Part shown: positions 24,730 through 35,989 of the stretch, piece by piece | How positions within the stretch are numbered: position 1 is the first letter of the stretch | How the letters are laid out: the number at the start of each line of letters is the position of its first letter | Notes under the pieces: generated by a model | Seen by the model: the letters and a program-made list of their open reading frames with translations, nothing else | The model's database searches: none | Told to the model about the DNA's origin: nothing | Position numbers and translations under genes: made by a program | Source of the DNA: Ursus arctos | Taxonomy: Eukaryota; Chordata; Mammalia; Carnivora; Ursidae | Assembly (NCBI RefSeq): GCF_023065955.2 | Contig: NC_079873.1 | Span: 99,796,128-99,860,127, forward strand | Length of the DNA stretch: 64,000 bases | Reading direction: 5' to 3'

Positions 24730-24905
24730 GGGCACCTAGGTGGCTCAGTTGGTTAAGCGTCTTACTCTTGATTTTGGCTCAAGTTGTGATGGAGCCCTGC
24801 CTCAGTGTCCATGCTCAGCGGGGAGTCTGCTTCTCTCCCTCTCCCTCTGCCCTTCCCTTGTGCTCTGTCTCTCTCTCCCTCGTAAATAAGTAAATCTTTA
24901 AAAAT
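24730..24905 (+). mobile_element. Carnivore SINE, internally shortened
   Basis: Head GGGGCACCTAGGTGGCTCAG and tail GTAAATCTTTAAAAATAAA. The middle lacks roughly 20-30 bases around the B-box (near 24788). AATGCCAGCCTG/AGTGCCAGCATG flank it as a weak TSD. Confidence 0.88.
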
Positions 24906-25655
24906 AAATGAAGTGCCAGCATGCCTATAATAGCACTTGTATATTTAAAGCTCCACTTTTGAAAAAAAGATTTCTTATGAAAACTTTAGAGTGTATCAAA
25001 GAACTTTGCCTGAATAAGGCTCACTTTTTCTCCATCCTATATCACAGTCATGCCTCAACATCTGCTCACCTTTGCCATCTGTTTTCAGCTTCTTGACATA
25101 GGACTGTTTCCTGATTGCCACCTGCTTGTGCAGCTCATGCTTTAAGCCTTGTCATTCTTTGCCAATTCTTGCTACTCCCCTGGGACCAAGAGTAAGAAGA
25201 GATTCTTTGTATTCTTAAAATATTACATTTGAATATATCTTTGGCTTTTTTTCCTTTTCCCAGATTTTCTGTTCATAGTCAAGATGTTTCACATCCCACA
25301 CTAAAATTTTAACAATATTTATTCATAAATGTTTAAGTAAAGATAATAAAGCAATTATAATTAGCATGATGACGTTAAACCCTCAGTATTACTTGACAAG
25401 ATTACTGACCTACACATGCTTAGGAAATTGCTGGATTTGCTTCTATAGTAAAAAGTTACAACATCTTTCTTAATGTTCTTTTTATGCAGTAGAGAAGTAC
25501 TCAGTAAAATAATATGAAACAAATTGTTGCAAACTAAGACTGAAGCTGTGATCTTGCTATTATTACAGTGATGGAAAAAATGCAAGCTATTATGACGGCA
25601 TAAAATAATGCTGTTATGTCATAAAATAGTATAGTAATAGTATATATCTGTGATG
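24906..25655. other. Intergenic DNA, nothing recognised
   Basis: No feature identified. Confidence 0.35.
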
Positions 25656-25844
25656 ATTTTTTTAAGATTTTATTTATTTGACAGAGAGAGACAGCAAGAG
25701 AGGGAACACAAGCAGGGGGAGTGGGAGAGGGCAAAGCAGGCTCCTAGGGGAGCAGGGACCCCGATGTGGGGCTCGATCCCAGGACCGTGGGATCATGTCC
25801 TGAGCCGAAGGCAGACGCTTAACGACTGAGCCACCCAGGTGCCC
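25656..25844 (-). mobile_element. Carnivore SINE, minus strand
   Basis: TTTAAGATTTTATTTATTTG on the left and CGACTGAGCCACCCAGGTGC on the right. It has a young-looking body. Confidence 0.94.
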
Positions 25845-26260
25845 CTCTTTATACATTTTTGATACAAGTCCTTTATTAGACACACTTTCCAAATTTTTTC
25901 TTAGTCTTTGGCTTGTCTTTTCATTCTCTTAATAGTGTCTTTTACAAAACAGAAGGTTTTAACTTTAAGAAAGTCTGATTTATCAATTTGTTCTTGATTA
26001 GGCTTCTGGTGTCAGATCTGAAAACTCATCACCACACAGAGTTTGTCTAATTTTTTCCTACTTTTTTTCCCTCAGAGTTTTACAGTTTTGTTTTTTTTAT
26101 ACTTAGGTCTGTGCTTGATTTTGACTTCAATTTATGAAAGGTATAAGGTGTGTTTCTATTCATTTTTATGGATATCCAATTTTTCCTACACCACTTGTTT
26201 AAAAGTGGTTGTATATTTTCTGTGTATTATAATGTTTTGATATCTTTAAAAAAACTTTCA

Positions 26261-26687
26261 TGTCAAGGAGAGACTGCCTCTCCCTGAGCTAGCCAATTGT
26301 TAGAGATAGCAAAGTGCCTTCTCTCCTCTATCTGGTCTGTATGCCCCAGGAGATAATATTCCTCCCCCTTAAATATTCCAGATACAGGTACCAAATAACT
26401 AGGGAAAAACCCACAGTCCAAAGCCTGCCAAAATTATTCTAAGCTATTTATCTTGTCCTTTTGTCTTTCCTGCAAAAATCCCAATAAAGATCATAACCTC
26501 AACCTTCCCCCCACTTCTATCTTCTGCCTCCTGACCATCCTGGTGTCTTTCTCATGTGGCCCTATGTGGTGTGCTGTGCCTACTGTCTCTAGCACCTGTT
26601 TGTATGGTCAACTTTGTTTTTTGTCTTTTTTTCCCCCTGAGTTTCTCCTCTGTCTCCTATTAAAACTGCACCTGACTGATTGTCTCA
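26261..26687 (+). mobile_element. Solo LTR-like insertion in the L1M
   Basis: The unit starts TGTCAAGGAGAGACTGCC and ends ATTGTCTCA (TG...CA). It has an AATAAAG polyadenylation-like signal near 26482 and breaks the flanking L1M alignment. No clear TSD was found and the family is not named. Confidence 0.45.
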
Positions 26688-26837
26688 TGAAAGGATATGA
26701 AACAAAAAATCTTTCTCCATTGAACTGCTTTTGCTCCATTGTCAAAACTCAGTTGACTTTATTCGTACAGGTGTATTTCTGGGTTATTCTGATCCGTTGA
26801 TAAATGGGTCTGTTCTTTTGCCAATACCATGCTGTCT

Positions 26838-26953
26838 TGTTTCTTAAAGATTTTTTATTTTTAAGTAATCTTGACCCTCAGTGTGGGACTCAAACTCACA
26901 ACCCCAAGATCAAGAGTCATATGCTCTATCAACTAAGCCAGCCAGGTGCCCCC
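26838..26953 (-). mobile_element. tRNA-Lys-type carnivore SINE
   Basis: Reverse of a short SINE: TTTTTAAGTAATCTTGACCC, GTGTGGGACTCAAACTCACA and GCCAGCCAGGTGCCCC. The flanks CCAATACCATGCTGTCT (26820) and CCAATACTGTGCTGTCC (26953) form an aged TSD. Confidence 0.9.
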
Positions 26954-29005
26954 AATACTGTGCTGTCCTGATTACTGTCTTGGTGCTGACTGATTATCGT
27001 CACTATATAGGAAGTCTTGTAATTTGTTATTGTGAGTCTGTCACCTGTTCTTTGTCAGTATTGTGTTTGTTCTAAGTATTTTGCGTTTCCATAAAATTTT
27101 AGAATCATGTTGTTGATATAGTAAAAAAATAGCTTGCTGAAATTTTGGCTTAGACTACTTTCAATCTATAGATCAAGTTGGAAAGAATAGACATCTTAAC
27201 AGTATTGAATCTTCTAATTCATAAACCAGAATATCTCTCCATTTATTTAGATCTTTGATTTCTTTTATTGGAGTTCTATAGTTTGCTGCATATAGATCTT
27301 GGACATATCTATTAGACTTTACCTAAGTATTTCATTTTTTGTGATGCTATTGTAAATGATAACTTTTTAAAAAATTCAGATTTCAATTTATTAATGGAAT
27401 ATTATTTTTGCTCAAATAAGTCAAAAACAATTTCCTTTTGCATTTTAACCTTGTATCTTCTTGTTATACTCACATGTAGTTCCAGGAGTTTTTTGCCAGT
27501 TCTTTGGGCTCTTCTCTATGTGCACTCATATCATCTGTTGAAAAAATACAATTTATTCCTTCCTTCCCAATATATATTTCTTTTATTTATTTTACTTGTC
27601 TTATTGCATGAGCTAGAATTCCAGCATGATGTCAGATAGAAGTGGTGAGATAGGGCATACTTGCTTTGTTCTTAATTTCAGGGTTAAGAGGCAAGTCTTT
27701 CACCATTAAGTATGATGATAGCTATAAGTTTTTTGTTGATTTTTTTAAATCAAATTAAGGAAGTTACACTCTAACAATGTTGAGACTTTTTTTTTTAAAT
27801 CAAGAATGGGTGCTGTATTTTGTCAAATGCCTTTTCTGTGTCAATTTTATGATTTCATGATTCCTCTTAAATGTGTTGATTTACATTGATTGTTGTTCAA
27901 ATGTTAAAACAGACTTGAAAAACTCAAATAAATCTCACTTGGACATGATATAAAAGTATTTGTACACAAAGTTAGATTCAATTTCTTAATTGTTAAAGAC
28001 TTTTGCATCTATGTTCATGATAGATGATGTTGTATACATTTTCTTTATGTAATATTTTCATCTGGTTTTAGTATAGGATAATGCTGGTCTCATACATCAA
28101 ATGAGCTAGGAAATGTTCCCTCTCCTATCTTCTGAAAGAGGTTGTGTAGAATTGGTATTATTCCTTCCATATTTGGTGGAATTTCTCAGTGAAATCATCT
28201 GAAACGAAGGCTTTCCTTTTTGGTAATTTATTAATTATTTATTTAAATTTTTATACACATATGCCTATTTTGATTACCTATTTCTTATTTGTGAGTATTT
28301 GTACTTTGTATCTTTCAAGTAATAAATTAATTTCATCAATTATGAAACTTGTAGGTATAGAGTTGTCCATTGCACTTCTTACTATTTTTAAGGCAGTGGT
28401 GATGATCCTACTTTCTGATATTGTTGTTTTGTGACTTCTTCCCCCCCCCCTTTGGTTAGTCAGGCTAGAGGCTTATCAATTACATTGATCTTTTCAAAGA
28501 ACCAGTATTTGATTTCATAGATTTCCTCTATTGTTTTCCTACATTCAATGTCATTGATTACTGACCTAATTTTTATTTTTGCTTTCCTTCTGGTTGCTTT
28601 AATATTAAGTTATTCTTCTTTCCCTTGCCTCATAAGGTAGAAGCTGAGAACATTGATTTTAGGTCTTTCTTATTTTCTAATATATGCATTTAGTGCTATA
28701 AATTTATCTGCAAGCAATGTCTTTTTTTTAATGATTTTTTATTATATTATGTTAGTCACCATACAGTACATCCCCGGTTTCCGATGTAAGGCTCGATGAT
28801 TCATTAGTTGTGTATAACACCCAGTGCACCATGCAATACGTGCCCTCCTTACTACCCATCATCGGTCTATCCCATTCCCCTGTCCCAATCCCCTCTGAGG
28901 CCCTCAGTTTGTTTCTCATAGTCCACAGTCTCTCATGTTTCATTCCCCCTCTGATTACCCCCTCCTTTCTTTATCCCTTTCTTCCCCTACCGATCATCCT
29001 AGTTC

Positions 29006-32000
29006 TTATGTTCCATAGATGAGAGAAATCATATGATAGTTGTCTTTCTCTGCTTGACTTATTTCACTTAGCATTATCTCCTCCAGTGCCGTCCATGTTG
29101 CAGCAAATGTTGAGAACTCGTTCTTTCTGATAGTTGAGTAATATTCCATTGTATATATGGAGCACAACTTCTTAATCCAGTCATCTGTTGAAGGGCATCT
29201 CGGCTCCTTCCACGATTTAGCTATTGTGGACATTGCTGCTACGAACATTGGGGTGCATATGGCCCTTCTCTTCACTACGTCTGTATCTTTGGGGTAAACA
29301 CCCAGTAGTGCAATGGCTGGATCATAGGGTAGCTCAATTTTTAACTTTTTAAGGGACCTCCACACTGTTTTCCAGAGTGGCTGTACCAACTTGCATTCCC
29401 ACCAACAATGTAGGAGGGATCCCTTTCTCCACATCCTCTCCAACAATTGTTGTTTCTTGCCTTGTCTATTTTTGCCATTCTAACTGGCGTAAGGTGGTAT
29501 CTCAGTGTGGTTTTGATTTGAATTTCCTTGATGGCTAATGATTTTGAACATTTTTTCATGTGTCAGTTAGCCATTTGTATGTCTTCATTGGAAAAGTATC
29601 TGTTCATATCTTCTGCCCATTTTTTGATTTGTTTATTTGTTTCTCGTGTAATGAGTTTGAGAAGTTCTTTGTAGATCTTGGATACCAGTGCTTTATCTGT
29701 AGTGTCATTTGCAAATATCTTCTCCCATTCCGTGGGCTGCCTCTTAGTTTTTCTGACTGTTTCTTTGGCTGTGCAGAAACTTTAAATCTTGACGAAGTCC
29801 CATAAATTCATTTTATCTTTTGTTTCTCTTGCCTTTGGGGATGTGTCATGAAAAAGGTTGCTTTGGCCGATGTCATAGAGGTTGCTGCCTATGTTCTCCT
29901 ATAGAATTTTGATGGATTCCTGTCTCACATCGAAGTCTTTCATCCATTTGGAGTTTATTTTTGTGTATGGCGTGAGATAGTGGTCAAGTTTCATTCTCTT
30001 GCATGTAGCTGTCCAATTTTCCCAGCACCATTTATTGAAGAGACTGTCTTTTTCCCACCGGATGTGTTTTCCTGCTTTATCAAAGATTAGTTGCCCAAAG
30101 AGCCGAGGGTCCATTTCTGGGCTCTCTATTCTGTTCCATTGGTCTATGTGTCTATTTTTGTGCCAGTACCATGCTGTCTTTTTGATCACAGCTTTGTAGT
30201 ACAGCTTGAAATCCGGCATTGTGACGCCCCCAGCTTTGTTTTTCCTTTTCAACAGTTCCTTGGAGATTCGGGGCCTTTTCTGGTTCCATACAAATTTAAG
30301 GACTATTTGTTCCACTTCTTTGAAAAATGTCCTCGGTATTTTGATCGGGATAGCATTGAAAGTGTAGATTGCTCTGGGTAGCATGGACATTTTAACTATG
30401 TTAATTCTTCCGATCCATGAGCATGGAATATCTTTCCATCTTTTAATGTCATCCTCAATGTCTTTCAAGAGTGATTTGTAGTTTCTAGAATATAGGTCCT
30501 TTACGTCTCTGGTTAAGTTAATTCCAAGGTAACGTATGGTTTTTGGTGCTATTGTAAATGGGATGGATTCCCTAATTTCTCTTTCTTCAGTCTCGTTATT
30601 CATGTATAGAAATGCAACTGATTTCTGAGCATTGATTTTGTATCCCGTCACGTTACTGAATTGCTCTATAACTTCTAATAGTTTGGGAGTGGCTTCTTTT
30701 GGGTTTTCCATATAGAGTATCATGTCATCTGCAAAGAGAGACATTTTGACTTCTTCTTTGCCAATTTGAATACCTTTGATCCCTTTTTGTCGTCTGATTG
30801 CTGTTGCAAGGACTTCTAGTACTATGTTGAATAATAGTGGCGAGAGTGGGCATCCTTGTCGAGTGCCTGATCTTAAGGGAAAGGCTTCCAGCTTTTCCCC
30901 ATTGAGAATAATATTTGCAGTAGGCTTTTCATAGATGACTTTTATGAGATTGAGAAATGTACCTTCTATTCCTACACTCTGAAGGGTTTTAATCAGGAAA
31001 GGATGCTGTATTTTGTCAAATGCTTTTTCGGCATCGATTGAGAGGATCATATGGTTCCTGAGTCTTTTCTTGTTGATATGATGTATCACGCTGATTGATT
31101 TGCGAATATTGAACCACGCTTTCATCCCAGGTATGAATCCCACTTGATCGTGATGGATAATCCTTTTAATGTACTGTTGGATTCTATTAGCAAGTATCTT
31201 GTTGAGGATTTTGGCGTCCATATTCATTAGGGAACTCGGTCTGTAATTCTCCTTTTTCAGGGGGTCATTGCCTGGTTTGGGGATCAAGGTAATATTGGCC
31301 TCATAGAATGAGTTTGGTAGCTTTCCTTCTGTTTCTATTTTTTGAAATAGCTTTAGGAGACTAGGTATTATTTCTTCTTTGAATGTTTGGTAGAATTCCC
31401 CAGGAAAACCATCCGTGCCTGGAGTTTTGTTATTTGGAAGGTTGTTTATCACTGACTCAATTTCTTCATAATTAATTGGCCTGTTTAAGGAATCAATTTC
31501 TTCCGGTTTCAATCTTGGTAGTTTATAGGTTTCCAGGAAGGATTCCATCTCTTCCAGATTGCTTAGTTTATTGGCATATAGCTGTTGATAAAAATTTCTA
31601 ATAATCCTTCCAATTTCAATGGTGCTTGTCGTGACCTCTCCTTTTTCATTCATAATTTTAATAATCTGGGTCCTTTCTCTTTTCTTTTGGATAAGTCTTG
31701 CCAGTGGTCTGTCAATTTTATTGATTCTCTCAAAGAACCAGCTTCTAGTCCTGTTGATCTGCTCTACTGTACTTCTGGTTTCTGCTTGATTGATTTCAGC
31801 TCTAATTTTGGTTAACTGCTTCCTCGTGCATGGATTAGGCCTGTCCCTCTGTTGCTGTTCCAGCTTCTTGAGGTGAGAATATAAAACTGCATTTTAGATT
31901 TTTCTATTCTTTTGAGTGAGGCTTGGATGGCTATGTATTTCCCCCTTAGAACTGCCTTTGCAGTATCCCATAGGTTTTGGACTGTTGTATTTTCATTCTC

Positions 32001-32831
32001 ATTGGTCTCCATAAATTGTTTAATTTGATTTTTGATTTCCTGGTTTATCGAGTCATTCCTGAGCAGGATGGTTCTTAGTCTCCAAGTGTTTGAGTTTCTT
32101 CCAAATTTTTCCTTGTGGTTGAGTTCCAATTTCAGAGCGTCGTGGTCTGACAATATGCAGGGGATAATTTCAATCTTTTGGTATCGGTTGAGACCTGTTT
32201 TGTGTCCCAGAACATGGTCTATTCTTGAGAATGTTCCATGGGCATTAGAATAGAATGAGTATTCTTTGGTTCTGGGGTGTACTGTTCTATATATATCTAA
32301 GAGGTCCAACTTGTCGAGTATGGCATTCAAAGCCTTTGATTCTTTGCTTAGATTTTGCCAGGGTGTTCTGTCTATTTCTGATAGTGGAGTGTTGAGGTCC
32401 CCTACTATTAATGTATTTTTATTTATATGTCTCTTTATTCTAGATAAGAGTTGGCTGGCGTATCTTGCTGCTCCCCTGTTGGGGGCATATATATTTATAA
32501 TTGTCATATCCACTTGTTGAATACTTCCCTTAAGAATAATATCGTGCCCTTCTGCGTCTCTAACTATAGTCTGTAGTTTAAAATCCAATTTATCTGATAT
32601 GAGAATTGCTACCCCAACTTTCTTTTGAGGTCCATTTGCGTGAAAGATGGTACTCCATCCCCTTACTCTCAGTCTGAATGCATCATTGGGTTCGAAATGA
32701 GTCTCTTGTAGACAGCAAATGGATGGGTCATTTCTTTTTATCCAATCTGCAACCCTGTGGTGCTTTATGGGTGCATTTAAGCCATTCACATTAAGACTGA
32801 GTACTGAGAGATATGATTTTAATGATGCCAT
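29006..32831 (-). pseudogene. L1 ORF2 (endonuclease-reverse transcriptase), broken
   Basis: ORF2p nicks target DNA and reverse-transcribes L1 RNA there. From 32831 the frame encodes an APE-type endonuclease domain with expected motifs: SLNVNGLN near residue 13, LQETHF near 42, GDLNT, SDHDA near 230. It goes out of frame close to 31880. The reverse transcriptase then runs to 29899, with the FADD catalytic box at about 30727-30738. An in-frame TAG at 29899-29901 replaces the glutamate normally following the SIKIL motif, and a TAA at 29782-29784 lies 39 codons further on. The zinc-knuckle-like end (CWRGCGE, then LHCWWECK) is split by another frameshift near 29425. The last frame ends with the normal ORF2 terminus at 29006. 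Total damage is two frameshifts and two stops. Confidence 0.93.
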
Positions 32832-32903
32832 GTTGCCAGTAAAGTCTTTGTTTGTATTGGCTGTGACTTTCTGTTCTGTATCACTCTTGGGGCCTTTTTA
32901 CTT

Positions 32904-33808
32904 TTATAGAACCCCCCGTAATATCTCCTGTAGGGCTGGTTTCGTGGTTACAAAATTGGTTAGTGACTGGCGATTCTGAAATGTCTTTATTTCTCCATCA
33001 ATTCTGAATGACAGCCTTGCTGGATAAAGGATCCTTGGCTGCATGTTTTTCTCTGAAAGAGCTTCAAATATACTCCCCCAACCCTTTCTCTCACTCCAGG
33101 TGTGTGTAGACAGGTCTGACGTAATTCTGATGCCTTTGCCTTGGTACGTGAGAAATTTCTTTGCCCTGGCCGCTTTCAATACTGTATCCTTGCATCTAAT
33201 ATTTGCGAATTGCACTATGATGTGACGTGGCGTAGGTTTGTCGTGGTTGAGCTTGGGAGGGGTCCTCTCTGCCTCTTGGACACGAATGTTTGTTTCCCTC
33301 ACTAGATTAGGGAAGTTTTCAGCTACAATTTGTTCAAATATCTCTTCTAGACCTCTGTTTTTCTCCACCCCCTCGGGGATGCCGATGATTCTAACATTGG
33401 ATCGTTTCATTGAGTCAGTAATCTCCCATAACCTACATTCGTGGGCTTGGATTTTTTTAAGACCATCTTCTATTTTCATTTTTTCCTGTATTAACCCATC
33501 CTCCAATTCACTAACCCGTTCCTCTGCTTCTGCGACCCTGGCCGTCAGAGCCTCTAGTTTTGCCTGCATTTGGCTTATAGAATTTTTAATTTTGTCAGAT
33601 TCATTCTCATTTCTGTCCTTAGGGATTCTATATTCTCAGTAACCTTTTCGTTAATAGTTTTTTCAATTCTACTCATCATTTTGACCATCGTTACTCTGAA
33701 TTCCATTTCTGATAATTTGGTTACATCCATATCCATTATTTCTGTGGCAGAGGCCACAGACTGACTGTCTTTTCTTTGCTGGGGGGGGGGGCTTCTCCTT
33801 CTTGTCAT
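32904..33808 (-). pseudogene. L1 ORF1 (RNA-binding protein), one frameshift
   Basis: ORF1p is the trimeric RNA chaperone that coats L1 RNA. The start at 33808 gives an N-terminal part (33575-33808). A one-base shift near 33610-33640 moves the frame to 33569-32904, which carries the coiled coil (LEALTARVAEAEERVSELED, about 33486-33545), the RRM (RIIGIPEGVEKN) and the C-terminal domain (PRHIIVQFANIRCKDTVLKA). The stop at 32904 lies 72 bp before ORF2. A G run on the plus strand at 33781-33790, just after the start codon, is slippage-prone. Confidence 0.92.
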
Positions 33809-33921
33809 TCTGATGAGGAGAGGTTGCGGGGTTGTCCAGAGCCCAAATTATTGACTGGGTCCCAGGCCGTGCCCCTTGTTGTATAGGGATCTTAGGGATG
33901 TGGGCTTCTTCTTTAAAGATT

Positions 33922-33952
<31 letters not shown>

Positions 33953-34961
33953 TGTGGCAGCCAACCAGCGAGAGAGGGAACAGAAGCAGGGGAGTGGGAG
34001 AGGAAGAAGCAGGCTCCCAGCAGAGGAGCCCGATGAGGGACTCCTTTCCAGAATGCCAGGATCACGCCCTAAGCCGGAGACAGGCGCTCAATGACTGCGC
34101 CACCCAGGTGCCCGGGTTGTGGGCTTCTTGATTTTTCAGCCTGCCTTCTGTGTTCTGGGGGAGGGGGCTGCCGCGCCGATACTCAGGCAACCCTGTTTGG
34201 GTAGAGTCTCCGTGTCCCCTGCGAGGGGGGATGGGGATGGGCACTCTCTGAGCCGGTATTTCCAGGCTTTTGTTTTCTGGCGGCTTTCCCTGGCGGTTTG
34301 CTGTGCCTCTTCTGAGAGTCAGAGCAGCAGCGGCCGAATCTCAGCCTCTGTCTCAGAACAGAGGGATTGCGGACCATTCTCCACTGATGTTCTGGCCACT
34401 TTAACTCTGTTTCTGTTGGTGCTGCTCAACCCTGCAGCGTCCCGGGATGTGCGCCCCACATCCGGCGTCCCAGCCCTCACTTCCAGGGCCGGCGCGTCTC
34501 TGTCCTTTGTGTTTCTAACGCCGCCAGCCGCCAGCCGCCCCGCGTGCGCTCCGGAAGCTCCCGGTCTCAGTCTGGATCCAGTGAGAGCACCAGGATTCCG
34601 GTGTTCCGAGAGATGCCTGGTGGCGCGCGCACCCAGCTCACGGTCTCAGTCTGCTGTTTTGCGGGTGCCGACCAGGAGCCCGCCCGCTCCCCCATGCAAG
34701 TGGCTACCGCTTCCTGGCGCCCGAACGCATTGGCTCCCTCCCCCTTCCGTTTATCTTCCGATATCTGTGCATGGTTTCATGGCTCCCCGCTTTGTACCTC
34801 AATACTCAGCGCTGGAGATGTTCATTTGTAGAGATCCAGATGCATCTACCTGAGTCTCAGGCTGGTTCCTTGGTTGTTTAGGCTGGTCTGGTACCTATCC
34901 AGCTCGACTCAGGGGACCGGCTGAAAACGGTGTCTCCTACTCCTCCGCCATCTTAACTCCC
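33809..34961 (-). promoter_or_regulatory. L1 5' UTR with internal promoter region
   Basis: A GC- and CpG-rich block, unlike the AT-rich surroundings, corresponds to the L1 5' UTR with its internal promoter. The 244-codon plus-strand frame at 34119-34853 is an antisense shadow and not a gene. A SINE at 33912-34117 splits the region. Confidence 0.85.
33912..34117 (-). mobile_element. SINE nested in the L1 5' UTR
   Basis: TTTAAAGATTTTATTTATTT (tail with nine TTTA units) to the right end GCCACCCAGGTGCCC. TGTGGGCTTCTT at 33900-33911 and 34118-34129 is the TSD. It must be younger than the L1. Confidence 0.93.
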
Positions 34962-34978
34962 CTGCAAGCAATGTCTTT

Positions 34979-35905
34979 GCTGTGTGCCACAAGTTTTGAA
35001 GAATTGTAGTTAATTAATTAATTAATTAAACTGAAATATTTAATTATTGTGTTATTTTATCTCTAAATATTTGTTAATATTCCTTTTACCTTTTGGTTAT
35101 AAATTTCTAGTTTAATTCCATTGGACTCTGAGAACTTTTTATGATTTACATTTCCCTAAATTTATTGAAGTATTATTGCCCAGAATGTGATCTATCTTGG
35201 AGAATGTTCCTTGTGAGTATGAAAATAATATTTATTTTGCTGTTGTTAGATGGAATATTCTATAAATATCAATATGATCAAGCTGATTGATAGGGCTGCT
35301 CAGGTCAACTATATCCTTGACGTTCTGCTTGGTTGACTTATCAATTACTGAAAGTGTTGTTGAAGTCCCCAGCTATAATAATGGATTTCTTTATTTTAAG
35401 CTTTTATTTTAATTCCAGTTAGTTAACATATAATATTACATTAGTTTCAGGCATAGAATTTAGTTATTCAACAATTCCATACATCACTCAGTGCTCATTA
35501 TGACAAGTGCACTCCTTAATCCCCATCACCTATTTAACCTGTCCCCCCACTCACCTCCTTTCTGATAATCATCAGTTTGTTCTCTATAATTAAGTGTATG
35601 TTTTTTGGTTTGTCTCGTTCCCTCTATTTTTTTCCCCTTTGCTCATTTGTTTTGTTTCTTAAATTCCACATATGAATGAAATCATATGGTACTTTTTTCT
35701 TGAGGTTCTTTGAGTTTTTGTTTTATATATTTTGATACTCTATTGTTGGATGTATAAACATTAAGGATTGTTATGTTTTAGCAAATTGACACTTTATCAT
35801 TATGTAATTCCATATTTATTCCTAATAATTTTCTATTTTCTATAGTTTGTTTTGTCTGAAATTAATACAGGTAATCCTACTTTCTCTCAATTATCACTAG
35901 CATTA
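34979..35905 (-). mobile_element. Ancient L1M, continuation after the young L1
   Basis: It resumes the reverse-orientation ORF2 directly after the TSD. A younger L1 tail (35395-35690) interrupts it. An (AATT)n patch lies at 35010-35029. Confidence 0.7.
35395..35690 (-). mobile_element. L1 3' tail nested in the L1M
   Basis: Reverse of a carnivore L1 3' UTR: AGTTAGTTAACATATAATAT, CATTAGTTTCAGGCATAGAA, CATCACTCAGTGCTCATTAT and CACATATGAATGAAATCATA. Older tail type, like the 2.0-4.2 kb copy. Confidence 0.8.
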
Positions 35906-35989
35906 TATATAACATAAGCCATACTTCCTTCTCATCTAACAGCAGCAGTTTCAAGTCTACTAAAACAAATACATATGCATATATACATA

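Larger units (their letters stand above)
25850..28707 (-). mobile_element. Ancient L1M, 3' part (outer layer of the nest)
   Basis: Decayed ORF2 sequence read on the minus strand. It is interrupted at 26261-26687 (LTR-like), 26838-26953 (SINE) and 28725-34961 (full-length L1), then resumes at 34979. Recognisable reverse-transcriptase remnants include the region around 27640-28180, parallel to 30830-31330 of the young L1. Many stops and indels are present. Confidence 0.75.
28725..34961 (-). mobile_element. Full-length L1 retrotransposon with perfect TSD
   Basis: A complete carnivore L1 of about 6.24 kb (6.0 kb without a nested SINE) in minus orientation. The 5' end is at 34961 (GGGGAGTTAAGATGGCGGAG), followed by a GC-rich 5' UTR (to 33809), ORF1, a 72 bp spacer, ORF2, and a 3' UTR ending in a T-rich tract at 28725. 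CTGCAAGCAATGTCTTT occurs exactly at 28708-28724 and 34962-34978, so both ends are intact and insertion was fairly recent. Both ORFs are interrupted (see their entries), so this copy cannot move by itself. It landed inside an ancient L1M of the same orientation. Confidence 0.96.

Noticed and set aside
34119..34853. 244-codon plus-strand open frame in GC-rich DNA
   Set aside because: It is antisense to the L1 5' UTR and crosses a SINE junction. High GC lowers stop frequency. No family resemblance.
28708..34978. A functional, mobile L1
   Set aside because: One frameshift in ORF1, and two frameshifts plus two stops in ORF2.
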